A stretch of 20,645 bases of DNA, taken from contig DAOTGJ010000051.1 of NCBI GenBank assembly GCA_035447065.1, positions 1 through 20,645 on the forward strand, given 5' to 3'. Made by a program: the position numbers and the translations under genes. Below are positions 1-6,491 of this stretch, one piece after another. Source of the stretch: CALEMW01 sp035447065 (GTDB lineage: Bacteria > Krumholzibacteriota > Krumholzibacteriia > LZORAL124-64-63). Position 1 is the first letter of the stretch. Every line of letters begins with the position of its first letter. The notes under the pieces are model-generated. The model made no database searches, was not told where the DNA came from, and saw nothing but the letters and a program-made list of their open reading frames with translations.

Positions 1-55
1 TTGCAGTTGGGGTTGGGGCAGTGGGGCGGTTGCCAGCCGTATCGTCGTGTCTTCA

Positions 56-87
56 TGCCCGGCCTGTTGCGAGGAACAGGCCGGGCA
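56..87. terminator. Strong hairpin, probable (bidirectional) terminator
   Basis: A perfect 13-bp inverted repeat (TGCCCGGCCTGTT at 56-68, its complement at 75-87) encloses a 6-base loop. It begins 22 bases past the stop of the minus-strand beta-helix gene, so it is placed to end that transcript. On the plus strand the stem is followed by CAATTTTAG, giving a short T run; on the minus strand the following bases are not T-rich. It may therefore work better for a plus-strand gene lying left of the window, or for both. Bases 1-55 hold no gene I can support, only a G-rich run at 9-29. Confidence 0.6.
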
Positions 88-108
88 CAATTTTAGAGGC
101 ACAACCAA

Positions 109-2220
109 CTACTTGGCCAGCATGAGGCGGCAGCGGCTCACGTTCTCCCCCGCCCGCAAACGCGCAAAGTAAACCCCCGAAGGAAGGCTACGCCCCTCCG
201 CATCGCGACCGTCCCAGGTCAGGGCGTGGTGGCCCGCGGCCATGGCGTCGCCCGCGATCAGCGTGCGTACCCGCCGCCCCTCGAGATCGAACACCGCCAG
301 GGTCACCCGCTCCGGAGCCACCAGGGAGAACCGCAGCGTGGTGACCGGATTGAACGGGTTGGGATAGGGCCGCTGCAGGGCCGTCTCGAGCGCGGCGGCA
401 GGCGGCAGCTCGGGGTCCTCGGTCGCCACGTTGGTGTCGTACTCGTAGGCGCCGATGTCCTGGGCGGAGCCTTGGGGAACCGAGATGCCCTGCAGGTCCA
501 GGATGTCTCCGGTGGCGATGCCCGCGTCGATGCAGGGGGAGCCCTCGTGCAGGTGGGCGTCGTCCGGCGCGCTGCAAGGGGACTCGGTCAGCCAGACCAT
601 GCCGACGGGCGTGACGTCCGGCGCCTGGAGCTCGCCCTGCTTCATGGCGCAGTTGGTGATCTCGATGAAGGCGTCCGCCGCATGGGTGTCCACCTGGTAC
701 TTCACGCCGGTCTCGTCCCAGAACAGGCAGTTGACCAGACGGCAGCGCTTGAGGTCGGAGTCGAACACGCCGCCCTGGCTCTCCATGAAGAAGGCGTCGC
801 CCCGGGCGAAGTCGGCGTTGGCCGTGTTCCCCAGGAAGGAGCAGTTGTAGAAGAAGGCCCGGGGGTTGAGACGGGTGCTGAAGGCGCCGCCGTAGCTGTA
901 GGAGCTGGGCGTGCCGTCCAGGTCCAGGCCCGCGCGGTTGCCCACGAACTCGCAGAAGCGGTACACGGCGGTCTCCCCCAGGTTCTCCTCCGCGAAGCCG
1001 CCCTTGTAGGAGCCGCCGCCGTTGTAGTACGCGAGGTTGTCGCGGAACGAGCACCGTGTGACCTCGCCCTCGGCGGACCGGCCGATGTAGAGCCCTGCGC
1101 CCTGGGCGGCGAAGTTCTCCGCGAACACGGACTCCTCCACCGTCACCTGCGTGATCTGGCCCACGCGTCCCTTGATGAGGCAGCCGCCGCCGTCGCCGGC
1201 GTAGGCGCCCACGCTGAGATCGCCCTGGTTGCCCACGAACGAACAGCCTCGGACCTCCAGGCTCAGGGGCTCCATGTGGCCGGTGGTCATGGCGCGCATG
1301 AAGAAGCCGGCGCCGGAAGCCCAGTCGCTGGCGCCCTGCCAGGCGCTGCGGCTGTCCAGGATCTGCGTGTCGATGAGCACGGCCGACCCGTGCTCCAGGG
1401 CGACCGCGCCGCCGGGTCCGGTGGACCGGTTGCCCTGCAGCCGGCACTGCTCGAGCCGCAGGGTGGTGGGCGTCGTCGTCGAGGTGACGATGATGGCGCC
1501 GCCGCGGCCGGCGCTGTCGTTCAGGTTGTGGAGGCTGGCGTTGTCCACGAAGTCGGTGGCGCGCGCCTCGATCACGTAGCCGTCGGCCACGGACACGGCG
1601 CCGCCCGGTCCCTGGCACGCGTTGCCCTGGAACAGCGAGTCCACGAACTCCAGAAGCATGCCGCCGCCGTTCCCCGCGGCCTGCATCACGCCGCCCGTGC
1701 CCGTGCCGGCGTAGGCGGTGGCCAGGTCCAGGAACTCGCAGGCGTGCAGACGCAGGGCCGAGGGCACGGCATCGAGGACCGTCACCGAGAGCAGGGCCTG
1801 ATCGCCGGCCGTGCCCTCGCCGCGGAAGCGGATGCCGCGGATCTCCAGTTCCGCGGCCCCGCCGTCGGTGGTGAGCCGGGCCTGGGGCGTGCAGAGCACC
1901 TCGCAGTCGGCGGGCTGTTCGTCCAGATCGCGGTTGGCCAGCAGGGCGGGCAGGGCGCCGGCGCCGGCGTACGCATGGAGGCCCAGATCCAGGAGCACGG
2001 TGTCCTGAGGCGTCGCCTGGGCCAGGGCTGCGCCCAGATCCGCGTAGCAGTTGGCCGCCGTCCAGTCGCCGGCGGTGCTGGGGCCCGTGCTGCGCAGGCC
2101 GGCGGGCTGCACGTGGTAGCGGTCGGCCCTCGCCTGGGGGGCGGTCAGCAGGACGGCCAGCAGGCCGAGGATCGGAACGACGTCACGGACCATGGAATTC
2201 ATCGATGGACGCTGAAGCAT
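109..2220 (-). CDS. Secreted parallel beta-helix protein with FlgD-like C-terminal tail
   Basis: A predicted exported protein of 703 residues. The start at 2220 is chosen because GAGGAG lies about 8 bases upstream and a signal peptide follows at once (hydrophobic stretch about residues 15-28, probable cleavage after ARA near residue 32); the frame stays open further upstream but lacks these signals. Residues 35 to about 595 are repetitive, with many GG-A, N/D-S-x-F and 'C-x-F-x-x-N' turns typical of right-handed parallel beta-helix proteins, and SPCIDAG at 561-567, a motif common near the end of such helices. Residues 618-703 form an FlgD-type Ig-like domain starting at NPFNP (621-625), with 'FDLEGRRVRTL' and 'WDGRDAEGR...SGVYFARL'. 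This tail is often found on surface or secreted proteins, sometimes with type IX secretion. No catalytic residues are recognisable, so the substrate and function are unknown. It is transcribed divergently from the lipoprotein at 2480. Confidence 0.88.
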   Translation of the reverse strand: MLQRPSMNSMVRDVVPILGLLAVLLTAPQARADRYHVQPAGLRSTGPSTAGDWTAANCYADLGAALAQATPQDTVLLDLGLHAYAGAGALPALLANRDLDEQPADCEVLCTPQARLTTDGGAAELEIRGIRFRGEGTAGDQALLSVTVLDAVPSALRLHACEFLDLATAYAGTGTGGVMQAAGNGGGMLLEFVDSLFQGNACQGPGGAVSVADGYVIEARATDFVDNASLHNLNDSAGRGGAIIVTSTTTPTTLRLEQCRLQGNRSTGPGGAVALEHGSAVLIDTQILDSRSAWQGASDWASGAGFFMRAMTTGHMEPLSLEVRGCSFVGNQGDLSVGAYAGDGGGCLIKGRVGQITQVTVEESVFAENFAAQGAGLYIGRSAEGEVTRCSFRDNLAYYNGGGSYKGGFAEENLGETAVYRFCEFVGNRAGLDLDGTPSSYSYGGAFSTRLNPRAFFYNCSFLGNTANADFARGDAFFMESQGGVFDSDLKRCRLVNCLFWDETGVKYQVDTHAADAFIEITNCAMKQGELQAPDVTPVGMVWLTESPCSAPDDAHLHEGSPCIDAGIATGDILDLQGISVPQGSAQDIGAYEYDTNVATEDPELPPAAALETALQRPYPNPFNPVTTLRFSLVAPERVTLAVFDLEGRRVRTLIAGDAMAAGHHALTWDGRDAEGRSLPSGVYFARLRAGENVSRCRLMLAK

Positions 2221-2370
2221 GGTGGCTCTCCTCATACGGCGCGGACCATCGAGTCCGCGGTTCGTTGCTGGACCGCTCGCCCTCCGCGTCGGCCCTCGAG
2301 ATTGCAATCCGCACGGCGACCCGTTCCGATCGGGAAATTCGGGTCCGGATACGATGCGACAATTTCACCA

Positions 2371-2401
2371 ATTATACTACAAATGGGCCGATTGGGCCCA
2401 A
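2371..2401 (-). promoter_or_regulatory. Candidate divergent promoter in an AT-rich island
   Basis: Bases 2355-2415 are conspicuously AT-rich in an otherwise GC-rich window. On the minus strand there is a perfect TATAAT at 2371-2376, with TTGGGC at 2396-2401, 19 bases away; it would drive the beta-helix gene with a leader of roughly 145 bases. Overlapping it on the plus strand is TATACT at 2373-2378, facing the lipoprotein, but without a convincing -35 element. The position between two divergent genes supports a promoter. The 19-base spacer is longer than usual and the sigma factors of this lineage are not known to me. Confidence 0.45.
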
Positions 2402-2402
2402 T
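2391..2402. repeat. 12-bp perfect palindrome in divergent promoter region
   Basis: ATTGGGCCCAAT is a perfect palindrome. It overlaps the possible minus-strand -35 element and lies about 13 bases downstream of the plus-strand TATACT. This position fits a repressor or activator site acting on both divergent genes, but no regulator is identified. Confidence 0.45.
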
Positions 2403-2432
2403 TATTACAAATCCGTTGTCCTGGCACCGGGG

Positions 2433-2488
2433 TTGCAGCACTATGCTGCAAAGAATCCCCACGATCTTCGAAGGACAGCATGCTGCAA
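2433..2488 (+). promoter_or_regulatory. Three-armed inverted repeat over lipoprotein translation start
   Basis: TTGCAGCA (2433-2440) is followed after CTA by its exact complement TGCTGCAA (2444-2451). A second exact copy of TGCTGCAA lies at 2481-2488, where it forms codons 1-3 of the lipoprotein (ATGCTGCAA at 2480-2488 repeats 2443-2451). As RNA, the left arm could pair with either copy; pairing with the second would bury the start codon and enclose the AAGGA ribosome-binding site (2471-2475). The start codon is also inside the palindrome CAGCATGCTG (2476-2485). As DNA, 2433-2451 looks like a 19-bp operator. Which of these roles applies, if any, is inference. Confidence 0.45.
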
Positions 2489-4261
2489 CGAGACATCACT
2501 CGCCACCATGGGCGCGGCCGGCACGGTTCGGCCCGTCTCCCATCGATCCTGGTCGGCCTGGGGCTGCTCTGCGTCCTGGTGCTCGGGTGCGATCACCTGG
2601 GACCGGACGCCCAACCGTCGCCCGTGGCCGCGCGGCCCGGCGTGACCTTGGGCGAGGACTATCTCCTGCCCGCCGACATGGAGCCGCTTCCGTACACAGG
2701 CTACATCAGCCATCCCACGCTGACCATCGCGGAGGGAGGCTCGCCCCAGAAGAACTGGTGGGTGAGCTGGGCGGACCTGGAGCCGGAGCGCGGCCACTAC
2801 GACTGGGGCCTGATGGACCAGAAGCTGGCGCTCGCGGAATCCCAGGGCTACCGGATCAGCCTGCACATCCAGAGCATCACCGCAGGCGGCGGGGATCCGG
2901 ACCTGGGCATCGACGTGCCGAACGTGGTGCCGGCCTGGGTCTACGAGGAGTTCGAGCTGACGGACGCGGATCTGGCGGACCTGGGCTGGCAGTTCGACCT
3001 CAAGGTGATCCCCGGCTGGCGGCCCGAGATCCGCGCGGCCTTCGAGGAGTTCCTCCACGCCTTCGGGGAGGCGGGCTATCCCGCCCACCACGCGCTGGGG
3101 TCGGCCTACGTGCACGGGATCAGCCCTTCGCGCGGCGAGGAGTTCTGGCTGGAGGACGTCAACGTCCAGCTTCTGGAGAGCGAGCACGGCTTCAGTCCGG
3201 CGGTGCTGCAGGACTGGCTGTCCTCGCGCATGGACGCCTACGCCGCCGCCTTCAAGGACGACGCCTTCAAGCTGGCCTGGGTGGGCAACTGCGGGTACTG
3301 GGGCAACCGGGGAGCCGAATACGGCAGGGTCGCCCAGGACCTGCTGGACCAGGCCTGGGCCCTGGGCATGGGGAACCGCACGGGCAGCATCGAGCGCTAC
3401 AACCTCTGGCTCAACGAGCCGGCGTACGGCCAGAGCGTTGACCAGGACGGCTACCTCTTCACCGATGAATCCATCGCCCCGCTGCGGGATGAGCGGTTCT
3501 TCGGCGAAGAGAACGAGGAGTACGGCGACGACTGGACCTGGCGCTTCGGCTCCACGGACGGCGATGCCCAGCGCTACCGCTTCGCCATGCTGCGCGCGCT
3601 GCAGATGCAGCTGCGCTTCCTGGCCACCTCCTCCGCCGCGGAGAGCATCAACCCCGAGCTGTCCGAGTACGCCCGCCTGAGCTTCGGCCGCACCGTGTTC
3701 GACTCCCCGGACGCCTGGGCCTACCTGCGGGAATCCCCCGTCTCGACCCTGGAGAGCGGCACCGGAACGGTGAAGAACCTGGAACGGTGGCTGACCCAGC
3801 GGGATCATCCCGGCGCCGTCACCGTGCCCGCCCAGGAGGTCAGCCGCGCCTTCGCCGCCGGATCCACCGATCCGTGGGACCGCACCTCCTACTACGACTT
3901 CATCGCGCGTCGGACCGATCTGGACAATGGCCAGACGGCCATGGCGTTCCACCTGGACGACCGTTTCCTGGCCGGCCGCGCGCCGCAGATCAAGGTGGAG
4001 TTCCTGGATCAGGCGGCGACCGAGTGGCATCTGGAGTACACGGACGTGGACGGACGGACGGCGGCGACCACGGCCGTCCTGGGTCAGGGCGACGGCCGCG
4101 TCAAGACGGCCACCTTCCTGCTCGAGGACGCGCGGCTGAGCAACGGCCTGGACCACGGTGCGGACTTCCGCCTGATCTGCGACGGCCCCAACGACCTGGT
4201 GGTGCGCTGGGTGCGGGTGCTGCGGACCCCCGCGGCGATGCCTTCGCGCGGCGAGGGCTGA
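2480..4261 (+). CDS. Lipoprotein with glycoside-hydrolase-like TIM barrel
   Basis: A predicted membrane-anchored lipoprotein of 593 residues. The chosen ATG has AAGGA four bases upstream and begins a lipoprotein signal: basic N-terminus, hydrophobic stretch 21-35 and lipobox VLGC with the modified cysteine at 37. The frame is open upstream to 2219, but that part has no signal sequence. Residues 94-113 (WVSWADLEPERGHYDWG and following) match the 'W..lEPe.G.ydW' strand-helix pattern at the start of clan GH-A glycoside hydrolase barrels. Candidate acidic catalytic residues are in GEE (219-221), NEP (312-314) and ENEE (344-347); I cannot assign which act. About residues 485-582 look like a C-terminal beta-sandwich, perhaps carbohydrate-binding. 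The protein is rich in Trp and Tyr, as carbohydrate-active enzymes are. The most likely role is cleavage or binding of a polysaccharide or glycoside outside the inner membrane; family and substrate are unassigned. A sugar-type symporter lies nearby but on the opposite strand. Confidence 0.8.
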   Translation: MLQRDITRHHGRGRHGSARLPSILVGLGLLCVLVLGCDHLGPDAQPSPVAARPGVTLGEDYLLPADMEPLPYTGYISHPTLTIAEGGSPQKNWWVSWADLEPERGHYDWGLMDQKLALAESQGYRISLHIQSITAGGGDPDLGIDVPNVVPAWVYEEFELTDADLADLGWQFDLKVIPGWRPEIRAAFEEFLHAFGEAGYPAHHALGSAYVHGISPSRGEEFWLEDVNVQLLESEHGFSPAVLQDWLSSRMDAYAAAFKDDAFKLAWVGNCGYWGNRGAEYGRVAQDLLDQAWALGMGNRTGSIERYNLWLNEPAYGQSVDQDGYLFTDESIAPLRDERFFGEENEEYGDDWTWRFGSTDGDAQRYRFAMLRALQMQLRFLATSSAAESINPELSEYARLSFGRTVFDSPDAWAYLRESPVSTLESGTGTVKNLERWLTQRDHPGAVTVPAQEVSRAFAAGSTDPWDRTSYYDFIARRTDLDNGQTAMAFHLDDRFLAGRAPQIKVEFLDQAATEWHLEYTDVDGRTAATTAVLGQGDGRVKTATFLLEDARLSNGLDHGADFRLICDGPNDLVVRWVRVLRTPAAMPSRGEG

Positions 4262-4303
4262 GGCGGCGGGCCGAAGGACCGGGCGCTGCGAGGAAGGAAC
4301 CTC

Positions 4304-4753
4304 ATGCTGCACCTCTACGTGGACGCCGACGCCTGCCCCGTCAAGGACGAGGTCTACCGCGTGGCCGACCGCTACGGCCTGCCGGTGACCCTGGTGGCCA
4401 ACTCCTACATGCGCTACCCCACCGGCGGCAAGGTGACGCTGGTGGTGGTGGAGAAGGGCCTGGACGAGGCCGACGACCGCATCGTGGCGTTGGCGGGGCC
4501 GGACGACATCGTGATCACCGCCGACATCCCCCTGGCCGCCCGCTGCCTGGACGAGGGCGCGCGGGTGCTGGGCCATACGGGGCGGCCGTTCACCAAGGAC
4601 AACGTGGGCGAAGCCCTGGCGTCGCGGCAGCTCCTGAAGCAGCTGCGCGACCAGGGCGTGATGGGGGGCGGGCCGCCGCCCTTCGGCAAGAAGGAGCGGT
4701 CGCAGTTCCTGCAGCAGCTGGATCAGATGATCCAGGCCATCAAACGCGGCTGA
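4304..4753 (+). CDS. yaiI: YaiI/YqxD family protein (DUF188, PIN-like)
   Basis: A cytosolic protein of 149 residues, normal length for the UPF0178/DUF188 family. The family signature is clear: YVDADACPVKDEV at 5-17, ANSY at 32-35, ITADIPLAARC at 71-81 and HTGRPFTKDN at 91-100. The aspartates of the first and third motifs resemble the acidic metal site of PIN/NYN-like nuclease folds, and the family is generally annotated as a putative nuclease, with no firmly established substrate that I know of. The start has a strong ribosome-binding site (GAGGAAGGA, ending about 6 bases before ATG). It lies 42 bases after the lipoprotein gene on the same strand and could be co-transcribed with it. Its stop is only 12 bases from the stop of the convergent symporter, leaving no room for a separate terminator. 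Confidence 0.93.
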   Translation: MLHLYVDADACPVKDEVYRVADRYGLPVTLVANSYMRYPTGGKVTLVVVEKGLDEADDRIVALAGPDDIVITADIPLAARCLDEGARVLGHTGRPFTKDNVGEALASRQLLKQLRDQGVMGGGPPPFGKKERSQFLQQLDQMIQAIKRG

Positions 4754-4765
4754 GCGCGGCCGCGG

Positions 4766-6325
4766 TCAGTGGAAGCCCACGTGCAGGGCCACCAGCACGG
4801 CGAACAGCAAGGCGCCCAGCCCCGCGGGCAACGCCCCCGTGGACTCCACCAGCGGCCCCACGCGCCACCCCGAACGCGCCCACGTGGGCACCGCCACCAC
4901 CAGGAATCCCGTCACGATGATCAGCGAGGTGAGGATCAGGTACGGCGTGCCCGCCCACAGCAGGTTCACGCCCACGGTGAACGGCACCATGAAGATCAGC
5001 GCGCCAAGCACCAGCCGTCGCGGCGGCTCCTTGAGGAACACCGCCGCCGCGATGAGCACCACGAAGCCGTTCTTGATGAAGTAGCTGATCTTCTTGAACA
5101 GCGGATCCAGGGGCACCGACGGGTTCTCCAGCTTCACGTAGGCGAAGGCGAACCCGAAGAGCACGCCCACCAGCGTGACGCCGAGCACGGCGCGGCGGCC
5201 GGCGCGGACCACGGCGGCCTCGTCGGCGTGGGGACGGAGGCGGCGCTTGTAGATGTCCACGGCCCACAGGGTGCTGATGGAGTTGAGGATGGAGTCCACG
5301 CTGCTCATGAGGCTGGCGAACAGACCGCACAGCACCAGCCCGCGCACCCCCGGCGCCAGCAGCAGCTCCACGATGCGCACGTAGGCCTGGTCCGGATCGT
5401 CCAGCGCGCCCTCGCGCCCCAGGATGCCCGCCAACGCGATGCCCGGCAGCACCAGCATGGCGGCGGTGACGAACTTGAAGGCGCCGCCCACCAGCAGGCC
5501 GATCTGGGCGTCGCGCAGGCTGCGCGCGGCGAGGCTGCGCTGCAGGATCACCTGGTTGGCGCCCCAGTACTGCAGGTTCAGCAGGTTCATGGCCACGATG
5601 CCCAGCCACGGGAGCTGCTCGTGGTCGTTGGGCAGGTGCAGGTGCAGGAGGTGGCCGGTCTGCGCCTGGAACTGGCTCCAGCCGCCCAGCCGGTCCACCG
5701 CCAGGAACGTGACGGTGAGGCCGCCGCCCAGCAGCAGCAGGAACTGCACCACGTCGGTCTTGACCACCGCGCCCAGGCCGCCGAAGTACGTGTACGTGGC
5801 CGAGAACCCGCCCAGCAGCACGATCATCACGGCGATGCGCACCAGCGCCTCGCCCCCCACCGCCGCCTGCACCGCGTCGCCGAAGAACACCTCCAGCGCG
5901 TAGCCGCCCCAGAACAGCGTGGCGCCCAGGTAGAGCGTGCCGTAGAGGAACATGGACAGCAGCGAGTAGGTGGTGGCCGTGGCCGCGCCGAACTTCAGCT
6001 CGAAGAACTGCGTGATGGTGGTCACGCCCGCCCGCAGGTACAGCGGCACGAAGACGAACGCCGCCAGCAGCAGCCCCAGCACCGCGTTCAGCTCGAAGTT
6101 GGCCTGGGCCAGCCCGAAGGCGTACGCCGACCCGATCACCGCCAGGAAGTGCCCCGCGTGCAGGTTGGTGGCGATGGTGCTGGCCGCTATGGTCCACCAG
6201 CGCAGGTTGCGGCCGGAGAGGAAGAGGTCGTCGGCCGACACCGGGCCGCGCAGGCGCGCGCGCACGGCCACCGCCATGACGACGGCGAAGTAGGCGAGGA
6301 TGATCAGGGCGTCGATGAGGTGCAT
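4766..6325 (-). CDS. Sodium/solute symporter (SSS / SLC5 family)
   Basis: An inner-membrane transporter of 519 residues with about 13 hydrophobic segments, the usual size for the SSS family, whose members couple Na+ entry to uptake of sugars, amino acids or other solutes. Family features visible are the N-terminal 'LIDALIILAYFAVVM' helix, SGRN followed by 'WWTIAASTIATN' (37-54), 'TYTYFGGLGAVVKTDVVQ' (177-194), and SSVDSILNS with WAVDIYK (341-359), the region carrying conserved Na+-site serines in SGLT-type proteins. The order and motifs are closest to SGLT-like members, so a sugar is a reasonable guess but not proven. The ATG at 6325 is chosen because the first membrane helix begins there; none of the upstream in-frame starts (ATG at 6385, TTG at 6439) has a better ribosome-binding site, and the one used is weak too. 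It converges with yaiI. Confidence 0.9.
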   Translation of the reverse strand: MHLIDALIILAYFAVVMAVAVRARLRGPVSADDLFLSGRNLRWWTIAASTIATNLHAGHFLAVIGSAYAFGLAQANFELNAVLGLLLAAFVFVPLYLRAGVTTITQFFELKFGAATATTYSLLSMFLYGTLYLGATLFWGGYALEVFFGDAVQAAVGGEALVRIAVMIVLLGGFSATYTYFGGLGAVVKTDVVQFLLLLGGGLTVTFLAVDRLGGWSQFQAQTGHLLHLHLPNDHEQLPWLGIVAMNLLNLQYWGANQVILQRSLAARSLRDAQIGLLVGGAFKFVTAAMLVLPGIALAGILGREGALDDPDQAYVRIVELLLAPGVRGLVLCGLFASLMSSVDSILNSISTLWAVDIYKRRLRPHADEAAVVRAGRRAVLGVTLVGVLFGFAFAYVKLENPSVPLDPLFKKISYFIKNGFVVLIAAAVFLKEPPRRLVLGALIFMVPFTVGVNLLWAGTPYLILTSLIIVTGFLVVAVPTWARSGWRVGPLVESTGALPAGLGALLFAVLVALHVGFH

Positions 6326-6400
6326 GGGCGGGAGGCTCGCCGGAATCGGGGCCGAGGTCAAGTGCGGGGACGACGGGCGCCACATGGCATCTCGTGCGGA

Positions 6401-6422
6401 AACCGACTGACGGCCGTCGGTT
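6401..6422. repeat. Inverted repeat upstream of the symporter gene
   Basis: AACCGAC (6401-6407) and its complement GTCGGTT (6416-6422) flank an 8-base spacer that includes part of a second, 10-bp palindrome, GACGGCCGTC (6409-6418). The site is about 80-100 bases upstream of the symporter start, where a promoter or operator would be expected. It could be a regulator site for the transporter or a leader hairpin. No promoter elements are clear next to it. Confidence 0.35.
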
Positions 6423-6443
6423 CCCGCGCCACGGATCAAACGA

Positions 6444-6471
6444 CGGCGGGCGGGGTCTCCCCCGCCCGCCG
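6444..6471 (-). terminator. Hairpin terminator after the lamin-tail protein gene
   Basis: A perfect 12-bp GC-only stem (6444-6455 paired with 6460-6471) closes a 4-base loop, 20 bases past the stop of the minus-strand gene ending at 6492. On that strand the stem is followed by TCGTTTGATC, so the T run is short. Its position between two same-strand genes supports a role in separating the large exported-protein gene from the symporter gene downstream. Confidence 0.65.
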
Positions 6472-6491
6472 CCTTCCGTCGACGGAGGACC

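Noticed and set aside
9..29. G-run stretch at the left edge resembling a G-quadruplex.
   Set aside because: Only three GGGG runs and one GG are visible and the region is cut by the window edge; not enough to support a feature.
226..3441. A very long plus-strand open frame (about 1070 codons) opposite the beta-helix gene and running into the lipoprotein gene; similar long antisense frames exist at 4769-6499, 6582-9329, 9268-12576 and 13766-16237.
   Set aside because: These are shadows produced by GC-rich codon use: they lie over well-supported genes, have low-complexity Arg/Gly/Ala/His-rich translations, and no recognisable domains or ribosome-binding sites.
6326..6439. N-terminal extension of the symporter from the TTG at 6439 or ATG at 6385.
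   Set aside because: The extension is Pro/Ser/Arg-rich, unlike family members, and the first membrane helix begins right after the ATG at 6325.
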